From assembly GCA_903887325.1 (NCBI GenBank), contig CAISPG010000108.1:1-40534 (forward strand): a DNA stretch of 40,534 bases, read 5' to 3'. Of this stretch, positions 22,624 through 31,069 are shown in pieces. The notes beneath the pieces are model-generated. The model searched no databases. It saw only the letters and a list, made by a program, of their open reading frames with translations, and had not been told where the DNA came from. Source of the DNA: an uncultured Burkholderiales bacterium (GTDB lineage Bacteria; Pseudomonadota; Gammaproteobacteria; Burkholderiales; Burkholderiaceae_C). The translations under genes and the position numbers were made by a program. Positions within the stretch are counted from its first letter, which is position 1. Every line of letters starts with the position of its first letter.

Positions 22624-23643
22624 CTATTCTAGCTGAGGGGGGTAGTGCAAGCCCATACCGGCCAACGCAGCTTGCATGTCGGCTGGCAGGGCGACCTGAA
22701 AGTGCAATGATTCCGCACTGAAAGGGTGCACAAAAGCCAGGCTGAACGCATGCAGGGCTTGGCGGTGTATGTTCGGGCTGCCCGCGCCGCCGTACAAACC
22801 ATCTGCCAGCAAGGGCAGCCCAATGGCTCCCATGTGAACCCGGATCTGGTGGGTGCGGCCGGTATGCAAGGTGCAATGCACCAGGCAGCCCTGGTCGTTG
22901 TTGTCCAGGCATTCCAGGCTGGTGTGCGCGGTTTTGCCCGATTGGCGCTCCAGGTCAACCACCGCCATGCGCAGCCTCTGCCGTGGGTCCCGCCCGATGG
23001 GCAATTCAACTTCTCGGTGTACCTCGCCGCGCCAGGGGCGCTGGCTGATGGCCAGGTATTCGCGTGCGACCTCGCGTGCCGCAATCATTTCCACCAGCGC
23101 ATCCATACAGGCCCGGGTACGCGCCACCACCATCAATCCACTGGTGTCTTTGTCTAAGCGGTGAACAATGCCGGCGCGCGGCACCTGGGCGGCAGATGCG
23201 TCAAGTGCCAGCAAACCATTGAGCAAGGTACCGCTCCAATTGCCAGGCGCCGGATGCACCACCAGACCGACTGGCTTGAGAATCACGCGCAGGTGCGCAT
23301 CCTCGTACACAATATCCAGCGGCATGGCCTGCGGCACATAAGCCTGAGACATGGCGGTCGGCTGCAAGCGCACGGTGATGGTTTCGGCCGCCTTGACCAG
23401 GTAAGCCACCTTGGCAATCGGTATTGCCAGTGCATTGCTGCTGACGCAGGCTTGCTCTATCAGGTGCTTGAGGTGATTGCGCGAAAATTCGGGCATTAAT
23501 TGCACCAGTGCGCGGTCCAAACGCTCGCGGTGTAAAAGCGGTGGGATTTCCAAACGGCGTTCTTCTACCTCGGCATCGAGTTCATCGGCGTCCACCTCTG
23601 CTGCAATCGGCGAAAGGGTATTGCTGGGGGTGTCAGGATGCAT
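22624..23643 (-). CDS. rluD: 23S rRNA pseudouridine(1911/1915/1917) synthase RluD
   Basis: Makes three pseudouridines in helix 69 of 23S rRNA. In 339 residues there is an S4 domain (RERLDRALVQLMPEFSRNHL, about 39-58) and the catalytic GIVHRLDKDTSGLMV with Asp164. The N-terminal 30 residues are acidic and variable. It is divergent from bamD with a 39-nt gap, the arrangement seen in E. coli and many other Proteobacteria. Confidence 0.95.
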   Translation of the reverse strand: MHPDTPSNTLSPIAAEVDADELDAEVEERRLEIPPLLHRERLDRALVQLMPEFSRNHLKHLIEQACVSSNALAIPIAKVAYLVKAAETITVRLQPTAMSQAYVPQAMPLDIVYEDAHLRVILKPVGLVVHPAPGNWSGTLLNGLLALDASAAQVPRAGIVHRLDKDTSGLMVVARTRACMDALVEMIAAREVAREYLAISQRPWRGEVHREVELPIGRDPRQRLRMAVVDLERQSGKTAHTSLECLDNNDQGCLVHCTLHTGRTHQIRVHMGAIGLPLLADGLYGGAGSPNIHRQALHAFSLAFVHPFSAESLHFQVALPADMQAALAGMGLHYPPQLE

Positions 23644-23682
23644 CGTTGATAATGGGTTCAGTTCAATGTTCTAAGGTTCAAT

Positions 23683-24483
23683 GTGTTGAGATTTTTTTCA
23701 TTATCGTTCTTGTTCGCGGGTCTGTTGCTTGCCGGTTGCGCTACCGAAGAAAGAGACCCCACCGCCAAAATGACGCCGGAGGAGATTTACACCGAGGCCA
23801 AGGACAATATGCGTGGCAACTTGTACGACAAGTCGATCAACTTGTTTGACAAGCTCGAAGGCCGCGCGGCCGGTACCGTACTGGCGCAACAGGCGCAACT
23901 CGACAAGGCTTATGCGCAATTGAAAAACGGAGACCGCATCGGTGCCCTGATGACGCTGGACCGGTTCATGAAGCTCAATCCTGCCAACCCGGCTGTTGAC
24001 TACGCGCTTTACCTCAAAGGCACCATCAATTTCAACGACGACATGGGACTGATGTCCAAATGGTTTAAACAGGACCTGGCCGAGCGCGACCAAATGGCGG
24101 CGCGCGATTCTTTTGAGGCCTACAAAGAACTGGTCACACGTTTTCCCCAGTCCAAATACGCGGAAGACGCTTCTTTGCGCATGCGCCACATCATCAACCT
24201 GCTGGCCAAATCAGAGTTGAAAGTTGCCAGGTTTTATTACAAAAAAGGCGCTTACGTTGCAGCGGTCAATCGTGCCCAGGCCACCTTGAACGACTACCCC
24301 AACAGCGAAGCAGCAGAAACGGCGCTCATTATTCTTATTGAGTCTTACCAGGCGCTTGGCTTGACGCAGTTACGTGACGACACACAAAGGGTGTTGCAAG
24401 CCTCTTTCCCCGAGAGCAGATTCTTTCCCAAACCGGCACCAGCGGTTCCTGTGGAAAAGAAAAGCTGGTTTAAGTTCTGGTGA
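23683..24483 (+). CDS. bamD: Outer membrane assembly lipoprotein BamD
   Basis: Essential BAM-complex lipoprotein with five TPR-like repeats that binds the targeting signal of outer-membrane proteins. The 266-residue precursor has a lipobox LLAGC (Cys19 lipidated) and the family segments AKDNMRGNLYDKSINLFDKL, FMKLNPANPAVDYALYLKG and ELVTRFPQSKYAEDA. The start is GTG at 23683-23685, preceded by AAGG at 6 nt. The ATG two bases upstream is out of frame. Its last 14 nt overlap the end of the convergent helicase gene. Confidence 0.95.
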   Translation: MLRFFSLSFLFAGLLLAGCATEERDPTAKMTPEEIYTEAKDNMRGNLYDKSINLFDKLEGRAAGTVLAQQAQLDKAYAQLKNGDRIGALMTLDRFMKLNPANPAVDYALYLKGTINFNDDMGLMSKWFKQDLAERDQMAARDSFEAYKELVTRFPQSKYAEDASLRMRHIINLLAKSELKVARFYYKKGAYVAAVNRAQATLNDYPNSEAAETALIILIESYQALGLTQLRDDTQRVLQASFPESRFFPKPAPAVPVEKKSWFKFW

Positions 24484-26491
24484 TACTTTCCAACGCCTGT
24501 ATCAATTGCGGTAACTGATCCAGGCGTTTCATCGGCGGCAAACCGGCCAGCAGCCGGCGGCCATAAGGCGTACTGACCAACCGGTTGTCGCAGACCACCA
24601 AAGCGCCCCGGTCTGATTCACGCCTTATCAAACGCCCTGCCCCTTGCTTCAAAGACACTGCCGCTTCCGGCAAAAAATAATCATTGAAAGAACTGCGCCC
24701 TTGTGACTCGAGGCGCTGGCTGCGCGCTTCGACCAAGGGATCATTCGGCGGAGGAAACGGCAGCTTATCAATGACCACGGCCTGCAAGGCGTCCCCGGGT
24801 ACATCAAATCCTTCCCAGAAACTGGCTGTCGCCACTAAAACCGTACCTGTCCCGCCGGGCTCTATGGCTTGACGGAAACGCTGCACCAGTTCGCGCTTAG
24901 GGTGTTGCCCCTGCACCAAAATAACCAATTCGCCGCTGTCACCGATAGCGGCTTGCAATTGCTCCCCTATGGCCCGCAAAGCACGGGTGGTGGTGGTAAG
25001 TACCAGCGTGCGACCGCCCAGGGCGCGCGCCACCAACAGCGACAAATCGCCAACTTCCTCACTGTGGCCCGGGTCCTTAGGCGAAACCATGAGGCGCGGC
25101 ACATACATCCAAGCCTGGTTTTCATAATCAAACGGGCTTTGCACCCGCAATACCTGTGCGTTTTGCAAACCGCAAGGTTCGGTGAACCAACTCAAAGTGT
25201 CATCCGTACCCAAGGTGGCTGAGGTGAAAATCCAACTGCGTGGCAAGGCGACGGGCTCGCGGTCTGCGTTTGGCACGGTCAGCACTTGCGAATCGAGCAA
25301 TTTGCTCTGCACCACATCGGCAATGTCCAGCGGCGCTTCCATGCAACGCAGTTGCGCCCCGACATCCAGCCAGCGCACAGAACCGCTAGCGCAGGCTTGG
25401 GAAAAATGGTCTATCAATCCTGTGACTTCTTCCAAGCGCTCATGCAGCCGTTGAAAATCCGGTGCAGCATCTATCACCGTTTCCAAGGCTGATTGCAAAT
25501 TGATGGCGGCATGTTTGACGTCCTGCAAAGCCTGTTGCCAGTCTTGCTCATCCAGGCCCTGGGGTTGCGGCTGGTTCCAGCGCAGTTTTGCATTGGCAGG
25601 CTGCTTGCCGACCACCAAGCGCCAGTCGCGTAGGGTTTTTTCAAACGCACCGGTGACCGATTGCCAGTCCACCAGTCCACGCGCGAGCTGCAGTCCGGCG
25701 GTCAGCACATCCCGTGTCAAATCCAGCAGTTGCCCGCTGCCAAGCTGCTTGCCCAAAAACTGTATGCCGGTTTCGTTCAACTGATGGGCTTCGTCAAAAA
25801 TCACTACGCGCACCGTGGGCAGCAGTTCGGCCATGCCGGATTCACGCACCGCCATATCGGCAAAAAACAAATGGTGGTTGATGACCACCACATCGGCGGC
25901 CATGGCTTCGCGACGTGCCTGGTTAACGTGGCAATCCCGCCAGTGGGGACACGGCGAGCCCAGGCAGTTGTCCCGGCTGGAGGTGATCAAGGGAATCAAA
26001 GGCGAACGCTCATCCAACGTCGGCACCTCGGCCAGATCGCCGTTCATGGTGGTGCGTGACCATTTCTGCACCACCGCCAGGGTTTTGACCGACTGGCGAT
26101 CCGGCAAAGTAGCCGATTGCAAAGCCAGCTCAAGCCTTTGCTGACACAAATAACTGCCACGGCCTTTGAGCATAGCCAGCTTCAGGGGCAGACCCAGCGC
26201 CTTTAAAACATCGGGAATATCACGGGAAAACAATTGGTCTTGCAAGGTTTTGGTTGCGGTTGACAACAAGACCCGCTCGCCGCTCAGCAATGCTGGAACC
26301 AGATAGGCGAATGTCTTACCTACACCTGTACCGGCTTCGACCACCAGAGAACCGCCGTGCTCCAACGTATGGGCCACCGCCAAGGCCATGTCTGTTTGTC
26401 CTTGTCTCGGTTGAAAAAAAGCGGTAGCTCGCGCCAGCGGCCCTTGCGGGGTGAACATTTCCCGCACCACATCGCTCAGACTATCGGACAA
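24470..26491 (-). CDS. DinG/YoaA-type ATP-dependent DNA helicase
   Basis: Superfamily 2 iron-sulfur helicase of the XPD/DinG/YoaA class, 673 residues. Walker A EAGTGVGKT is at 52-60 and the DEAH box at 233-236. Four cysteines that would hold a [4Fe-4S] cluster are Cys116, Cys176, Cys181 and Cys187. C-terminal helicase motifs include SATLGTDDTLSWF, ATASFWEGFDVPG and QGAGRLIRRESDRG. The frame starts at TTG (26489-26491), supported by AGGGG 6 nt upstream; the first ATG would be residue 12. YoaA is more likely than true DinG from length and N-terminal pattern. The role is probably DNA repair or removal of replication barriers. Confidence 0.9.
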   Translation of the reverse strand: MSDSLSDVVREMFTPQGPLARATAFFQPRQGQTDMALAVAHTLEHGGSLVVEAGTGVGKTFAYLVPALLSGERVLLSTATKTLQDQLFSRDIPDVLKALGLPLKLAMLKGRGSYLCQQRLELALQSATLPDRQSVKTLAVVQKWSRTTMNGDLAEVPTLDERSPLIPLITSSRDNCLGSPCPHWRDCHVNQARREAMAADVVVINHHLFFADMAVRESGMAELLPTVRVVIFDEAHQLNETGIQFLGKQLGSGQLLDLTRDVLTAGLQLARGLVDWQSVTGAFEKTLRDWRLVVGKQPANAKLRWNQPQPQGLDEQDWQQALQDVKHAAINLQSALETVIDAAPDFQRLHERLEEVTGLIDHFSQACASGSVRWLDVGAQLRCMEAPLDIADVVQSKLLDSQVLTVPNADREPVALPRSWIFTSATLGTDDTLSWFTEPCGLQNAQVLRVQSPFDYENQAWMYVPRLMVSPKDPGHSEEVGDLSLLVARALGGRTLVLTTTTRALRAIGEQLQAAIGDSGELVILVQGQHPKRELVQRFRQAIEPGGTGTVLVATASFWEGFDVPGDALQAVVIDKLPFPPPNDPLVEARSQRLESQGRSSFNDYFLPEAAVSLKQGAGRLIRRESDRGALVVCDNRLVSTPYGRRLLAGLPPMKRLDQLPQLIQALESITRT

Positions 26492-26503
26492 GGCATTCCC
26501 CTG

Positions 26504-27211
26504 TCATTTGGGCATGTCTTCTGGACGGGGTTTAGGCAAAGGCGGTTCCGGTGGTTGCTTGCGGTTTGCGCTATCGCCTTCGACTTGCTGACGGTGCTTT
26601 TCTGCTTCATCCAGCTTGCGTTGGTAATCAGCACGTTTTTTGGCTACCTCGGCTGCTTTTTCCTGTTGTCTGCGTTGACGTTCCTTGATTTCTTCCATGC
26701 GTTTTTCAAATTTTTCGCGGTTGGCTTCAATCTCCTCCTGTTGCTGCAGGTGTTTTTCATTTTTATCCAGGTTTTCTTGCAATTTGTCCAGATAGATGTT
26801 GTGAAATTCGATGCGTTTTTCTTCCTCATCGGTTTGCTTATCGGCGCTTTGTTTTTCTTCTATTCGCTGCAAGGCCTTGTCAGTGGTTTGCTGGCGCTGG
26901 TAGGAATTAAGCAAAATCTCCTGTCGACGCAAATCGTTGTCAATTTCAATTTTTTTCTGCTGCGCGTCCATCTTGCAATTGCTGACCACTACTTGCTGGT
27001 AACACGCGTTGAGCGCATCTTTGTACTCTTTCAAAGCGGCATCACGGGCGATTTTGATACGCGCACGCTCTTCTTCGACATTAACGCCTTGTAGGCTTTG
27101 TTCGGCGGGTAGCACCACCGGGGTGTTGACTGCCTGCCAGGCTTGCAGTGGAAAGGCTATACCCAGGCAAAAGCCCGAAAGAATCAGCGTTTTTTTCATA
27201 TTTAAATTCAT
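26504..27211 (-). CDS. Secreted coiled-coil protein, function unknown
   Basis: A 235-residue protein I cannot name. It starts with a Sec-type signal (KK followed by LILSGFCLGIAFPLQA, likely cleavage near residue 24). The mature part has two Cys (70 and 79) that could form a disulfide, then a highly charged predicted coiled coil (about 85-212) rich in Glu, Lys, Gln and Arg with no glycines in the core, and a proline-rich tail (PPEPPLPKPRP, 220-230). No membrane span follows the signal, so a periplasmic location is likely. It begins 2 nt after the zapE stop and ends 12 nt before the helicase start, so it is expressed with zapE. An ATG at 27197-27199 before KKTLI is an equally good start. Local base composition is richer in A and T than its neighbours, reflecting its Lys/Gln/Glu content. 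Confidence 0.8.
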   Translation of the reverse strand: MNLNMKKTLILSGFCLGIAFPLQAWQAVNTPVVLPAEQSLQGVNVEEERARIKIARDAALKEYKDALNACYQQVVVSNCKMDAQQKKIEIDNDLRRQEILLNSYQRQQTTDKALQRIEEKQSADKQTDEEEKRIEFHNIYLDKLQENLDKNEKHLQQQEEIEANREKFEKRMEEIKERQRRQQEKAAEVAKKRADYQRKLDEAEKHRQQVEGDSANRKQPPEPPLPKPRPEDMPK

Positions 27212-27213
27212 GC

Positions 27214-28311
27214 TTATGTCAACGAAGTATCTACCATACGGCGTCCCAGTGCCAAAAAACCGGCCGACTGCATTTCACGCAAGCGTGAAGCCGTTCTAGG
27301 GAATTCGTGAGACATCGGGCCTTCGGTGTACAAGGCCTCGGGTTCTACCTCAGCCTGAATCACCAGTTTGACACGTCTGTCATACAAAACATCGATCAAC
27401 CAGGTAAAGCGCCGCGCCTCGGAAGACATGCGCACTTCCATTCGGGGCACGCCGCTCAGAAACACCGTGTGAAACTGGCTGGCGATCTCCAGAAAATCGT
27501 TTTGCGAGCGCGGGCCGCCGCACAACACCTTGAAATCGAACCAGACCATGCCACCTGCCCGCCGCTTGGCCCACAATTTTCGCTCTTCAATGGTCAACAA
27601 GCCGTCCTGATCCGGGGACTCTGACAAACGGTTGAACGTGTCCTGCATGAGCGCCTCGGTGTTTTCATTGCAAGGCGTTAAATACAACTGCGCCTGCTCG
27701 AGCATTCTTCCCCGGTAATCGACCCCGTTGTCAACATTGACGACATCCATGCTGGCGTTGAGCAAATCAATGGCCGGCAACAGCCGATCGCGGTGTAATC
27801 CGTCCGGGTACAGCTCATCCGGGCGGAAATTGGATGTGGTGACAAAACCTATGTCGTTGCGCTGCATGGCCATCAGCAGCCGGTGCAAAATCATGGCATC
27901 GGTTATGTCAGCGATGTGAAATTCATCAAAGCAAATCAACTTAAAGCGTTTTGCCATGCGCACGCCGAGTTCATCCAAAGGGTTGACGGTGCCTTGTAAT
28001 TCTCGCAATTCGCGGTGTACTTCGCGCATGAATTCGTGGAAATGCAAACGGGTTTTGCGCTCTATCGGTACCGCCTGGTAAAAGCAATCCATCAAAAAGC
28101 TTTTGCCGCGACCGACACCGCCATACAAATACACCCCTTTTGGTATGTCCGGGTGGTTGATCAGCTTTTTCAGCTTATTGCCCCGTTTATGCTTGTAATC
28201 AGCCCACTCAGAGGCGCAGCGATCAAGTACCGTCACCGCACCCATTTGGGCCGGATCTGCAATAAATCCCCGGTTTTTCAGTTCCTGCTGGTAAGTTTCA
28301 AGTACGGACAT
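27214..28311 (-). CDS. zapE: Cell division ATPase ZapE (AFG1-like)
   Basis: AAA-type ATPase that associates with the FtsZ ring and is needed under some stress conditions; its mitochondrial relative is AFG1/LACE1. The 365-residue protein has Walker A YGGVGRGKS (63-71), Walker B LICFDEFHIADITDAMI, and the sensor region FVTTSNFRPDELYPDGLHRDR. Length is typical. It is divergent from the cupredoxin gene across a 159-nt regulatory region, and the coiled-coil gene starts 2 nt after its stop. Confidence 0.94.
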   Translation of the reverse strand: MSVLETYQQELKNRGFIADPAQMGAVTVLDRCASEWADYKHKRGNKLKKLINHPDIPKGVYLYGGVGRGKSFLMDCFYQAVPIERKTRLHFHEFMREVHRELRELQGTVNPLDELGVRMAKRFKLICFDEFHIADITDAMILHRLLMAMQRNDIGFVTTSNFRPDELYPDGLHRDRLLPAIDLLNASMDVVNVDNGVDYRGRMLEQAQLYLTPCNENTEALMQDTFNRLSESPDQDGLLTIEERKLWAKRRAGGMVWFDFKVLCGGPRSQNDFLEIASQFHTVFLSGVPRMEVRMSSEARRFTWLIDVLYDRRVKLVIQAEVEPEALYTEGPMSHEFPRTASRLREMQSAGFLALGRRMVDTSLT

Positions 28312-28394
28312 GGCGGGCGTATTGTGCCCTTTAATGGATTTTGACTAAATATGATGCACTTTCAAATTTTGTCAGTTTCTTAAATAACCCGTCA

Positions 28395-28408
28395 TTGATC
28401 TGGGTCAA
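28395..28408. promoter_or_regulatory. FNR/Anr-like box before the iron-uptake genes
   Basis: TTGATctggGTCAA matches the FNR/Anr consensus TTGAT-N4-ATCAA in 9 of 10 fixed bases. Its centre (28401.5) is 41.5 nt from a start site at 28443, placed 6 nt after the TAGAAT -10 box at 28432-28437. That is the class II activator position, and no good -35 is needed there. Confidence 0.5.
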
Positions 28409-28410
28409 TG

Positions 28411-28432
28411 CAAATAAGAATAATTCGCAGTT
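28411..28432. promoter_or_regulatory. Fur-box-like sequence
   Basis: An AT-rich imperfect palindrome centred on 28422 with the perfect core GAATAATTC. It resembles Fur boxes of the form AATgAGAATnATT..CAtT seen in beta- and gamma-proteobacteria. It lies between the FNR-like box and the -10 box, so a bound repressor would block polymerase. The position upstream of ferrous permease genes supports the reading. Confidence 0.5.
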
Positions 28433-28437
28433 AGAAT
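28432..28437 (+). promoter_or_regulatory. -10 box of cupredoxin-FTR1 operon
   Basis: TAGAAT, the same -10 hexamer as proposed for guaB and hisZ, 33 nt before the cupredoxin ATG. Upstream, instead of a strong -35, are the FNR-like and Fur-like boxes. Confidence 0.45.
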
Positions 28438-28470
28438 TCTTCCATCGTATCAACCACCGGAGCAAGCGCC

Positions 28471-28824
28471 ATGTCCTTATTCATGTTTCGTCGCCTCGTT
28501 TTGATGACCGCTTTCGGACTTGCAGTCTCCGCCGCAGGCATAAGCAGTGTGCGCGCCCAAGAGATTGAAAAAAATCTGGTCATCAAAAACCACGTGTTTG
28601 AACCTGCTGAACTGAAAGTGCCGACCAATCAAAAAATCAAACTGATTGTGCATAACCAGGATAACAGCGCCGAAGAATTTGAGAGCAAATCCTTGAAGCG
28701 TGAAAAAGTCATTGCTGCCGGGGCCAAAGCCACTATTGTCATCGGCCCTTTAAAGCCCGGTAAATACGAGTTCTTCGGGGAGTTCAATCCCGCAACCGCC
28801 AAAGGTGTGGTCATCGCTGAATAA
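28471..28824 (+). CDS. Periplasmic cupredoxin-like protein of FTR1 iron permease (FtrB-like)
   Basis: A 117-residue precursor with a signal peptide (cleavage near residue 29, SVRAQ) and a cupredoxin_1 domain (KNHVFEPAELKVPTNQKIKL to the C-terminus). Proteins of this family are encoded next to FTR1 permeases (EfeO N-terminal domain, Bordetella FtrB) and are thought to oxidise or hand over iron. The conserved EFESKSLKREKV and GPLKPGKYEFFGEF segments are present. Where relatives often have FHP near the end, this one has FNP (Asn106), removing a possible metal ligand. It is followed 14 nt later by the permease gene with an AGGAG site. Confidence 0.85.
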   Translation: MSLFMFRRLVLMTAFGLAVSAAGISSVRAQEIEKNLVIKNHVFEPAELKVPTNQKIKLIVHNQDNSAEEFESKSLKREKVIAAGAKATIVIGPLKPGKYEFFGEFNPATAKGVVIAE

Positions 28825-28838
28825 GCAAGGAGAAAAAC

Positions 28839-29669
28839 ATGCTGGGTACCGGAATCATTGTTTTCAGAGAAACGCTGGAAGCCGCTTTGTTTATCGGCAT
28901 CGTGGCTGCATCCACAAAAGGCTTGGATAAGCGCACACGCTGGCTGAGTCTGGGTGTAGCCATGGGCATGTTCGGTTCTCTGCTGATGGCGTCCGCGATG
29001 GACAGCATCAGCAACTGGGCCGAAGGCTTTGGTACCGACCTGGTGACATCAAGTATTTTGATTCTGGCTTTGGCCATGCTGGCCTGGCATTGCATTTGGG
29101 TGTCTGCGCATGCCAAGGGCATGGTCAAAGATGCTCGCTCGCTTGGCAGCAATGCGGCCAGCGGTAACAGCAGTTTGTGGGCACTGAGCGTCGCTGTGGG
29201 CTTATCTGTGTTACGTGAAGGTGCAGAAACCGTTTTGTTTGTAGCCGGTCTGGTGTCCGGCAGTTCGGAATCTGCAGCAACCATAGCCTTCAGTGTATTG
29301 GCGGGCCTGGCAAGTGGCGCCCTGGCGGGTTGGCTGGTGTATGCAGGGCTTGGCAAAGTGAAACCGCAACGCCTGTTTGCCGTGACCAATGTCTTGATAC
29401 TGCTGTTGGCCGGTAATATCGCCAGCCAATTGGCTAAAACATTGAACCAGGCCGATGTGCTGCCTTACTTGAGTGACAACGCATGGGATATCTCTGACTT
29501 GATGTCGAATGAATCTGCACCCGGCATGCTGTTGCACGGCATCATCGGCTACGATGCCAACCCCATGCAGCTTCAACTTCTGTTTTATGTGACCACGGTA
29601 CTTGTGATTTATTTTGCATCCAGAATTGTTCTGCAGCGGGTCAACAAACCGCAATTGAATCCTGCTTAA
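28839..29669 (+). CDS. FTR1 family iron permease (EfeU/FtrC-like)
   Basis: Inner-membrane iron permease of 276 residues with about seven hydrophobic segments. The two REXXE motifs that define the family are RETLE (10-14) and REGAE (126-130). It lies 14 nt after the cupredoxin gene in one operon. Genes for an EfeO peptidase-like domain, EfeB peroxidase, a P19-type FtrA or an FtrD ferredoxin are absent; the next gene is convergent, 23 nt away. It probably imports iron delivered as Fe(II). Confidence 0.93.
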   Translation: MLGTGIIVFRETLEAALFIGIVAASTKGLDKRTRWLSLGVAMGMFGSLLMASAMDSISNWAEGFGTDLVTSSILILALAMLAWHCIWVSAHAKGMVKDARSLGSNAASGNSSLWALSVAVGLSVLREGAETVLFVAGLVSGSSESAATIAFSVLAGLASGALAGWLVYAGLGKVKPQRLFAVTNVLILLLAGNIASQLAKTLNQADVLPYLSDNAWDISDLMSNESAPGMLLHGIIGYDANPMQLQLLFYVTTVLVIYFASRIVLQRVNKPQLNPA

Positions 29670-29692
29670 AAAAACTTAGGCCACAACGCCCA

Positions 29693-31033
29693 TCAATTAA
29701 AACTCACGCCCCTGGGAATCAGCCTGTATTCATAAGCCTGGCGAGTCAGTTCTTCGCGGTAATCCGGGTGAGCGATTGAGATCAAAGCCAAAGCGCGTTC
29801 GGGTACCGACTTTCCTTTGAGGTTGACGATGCCGTATTCGGTGACCACATACATCATGTCGGTACGCGGCGTGGTCACCATGTTGCCGGGCGTGAGCGAC
29901 AAGGCGATGCGGCTCTTGCGCTCGCCGCGTTTGTCAAAGGTTGATGACAAACACATAAAGGATTTTCCGCCCTCAGACGCATAGGCGCCGCGCACAAACT
30001 GCAACTGCCCGCCGGTGCCGCTGAAATGGCGAAACCCATCGGACTCTGAGGCGGCTTGGCCTTGCAAATCCATTTGCGTGGTGTTGTTGATGGCGACCAC
30101 ACGGTAGTTGCGCATGATTTCATGCGGCAAATTGGTATCGGCCACTGGCAAACAAGACATGTCGGGGTTGCGGTGCAAGCTGTCGTAATAGGCCTGCGAA
30201 CCCAGCCCGAATGAAAACGCCATCTTGCCTGCGTGCACTTGTTTGCGGGCATTGGTGATTTTTCCGGCGTGGTAAAGCGCCATCATGCCCTCGGTCAGCA
30301 TTTCGGAATGCACGCCTAAGTCTTTGGCATTGCTGTGCAAAAGTTGTTCACACACGGCATTAGGCATGCCGCCAATGCCGATTTGCAAACACGAACCGTC
30401 TTCAATTTCTGCGGCGATCAATTTGCCGACAGCAATGTCCACTTCAGAAGCCGGAGGATTCGGCAGCACAGGCGCGGGCTGGTTGTCACCTTCAATGATG
30501 AAGTCCACCTCGCTGATGTGCACACCGTTGTTCACGCCAAACACATACGGCAGCCCATCGGTGATTTCCACCATGACAAGCCGTGCGCGTTCAATGATGT
30601 CGCGGTGCCACAAATTGGCGGCGCTGAAATTGAAGTAGCCGTGCTCGTCCATGCGGCAGGTTTTCAGCACAACAATATCTACCGGCGCGATAAAACGCTT
30701 GTAATAGTCTGGAATTTCGCCGAGATTGACAGGCAGGTAGTGGACGCGCCCGGCATCATGCATTTTGCGGTCGTAGCCCGAGAAATGCATACTGAACAAA
30801 TGAAAGTGTTTGCCCTCAGGGTCCTGGTCCAGTACCGCGCGCGGGCGCATGGTGATGCACGAGCGAAACTTCACGTCATGCAATTCGTCTTTGCGCAAAG
30901 CCAGCGCTTGATCGAAGGCGTCGGGTTGACACAGGGTGGCACCGTAGTCAATCCACATGCCGGACTGAACCTGGGCAGCCGCTTGCGCGGCAGTGATGTT
31001 GCTTGCCTGGTGGCGGGCTTTACGCTGGGACAT
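29693..31033 (-). CDS. Acetyl-CoA hydrolase/CoA-transferase family protein
   Basis: Family-1-like CoA-transferase of 446 residues, related to 4-hydroxybutyrate, butyryl- and succinyl-CoA:acetate CoA-transferases. The likely catalytic Glu244 lies in GVHSEMLTEG. The glycine-rich IGIGGMPNAV (218-227) and the FSGTGGQLQFVRGA segment, which shapes the oxyanion hole, are present. The acyl substrate cannot be decided by eye. It starts 36 nt after brnA on the same strand and converges on the FTR1 gene. With prpE and odhAB nearby it fits short-chain acyl-CoA metabolism, though co-regulation is not shown. Confidence 0.87.
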   Translation of the reverse strand: MSQRKARHQASNITAAQAAAQVQSGMWIDYGATLCQPDAFDQALALRKDELHDVKFRSCITMRPRAVLDQDPEGKHFHLFSMHFSGYDRKMHDAGRVHYLPVNLGEIPDYYKRFIAPVDIVVLKTCRMDEHGYFNFSAANLWHRDIIERARLVMVEITDGLPYVFGVNNGVHISEVDFIIEGDNQPAPVLPNPPASEVDIAVGKLIAAEIEDGSCLQIGIGGMPNAVCEQLLHSNAKDLGVHSEMLTEGMMALYHAGKITNARKQVHAGKMAFSFGLGSQAYYDSLHRNPDMSCLPVADTNLPHEIMRNYRVVAINNTTQMDLQGQAASESDGFRHFSGTGGQLQFVRGAYASEGGKSFMCLSSTFDKRGERKSRIALSLTPGNMVTTPRTDMMYVVTEYGIVNLKGKSVPERALALISIAHPDYREELTRQAYEYRLIPRGVSFN

Positions 31034-31069
31034 GATCTTGGACTCTCATGAGATGATTTTGTTGGTTGC

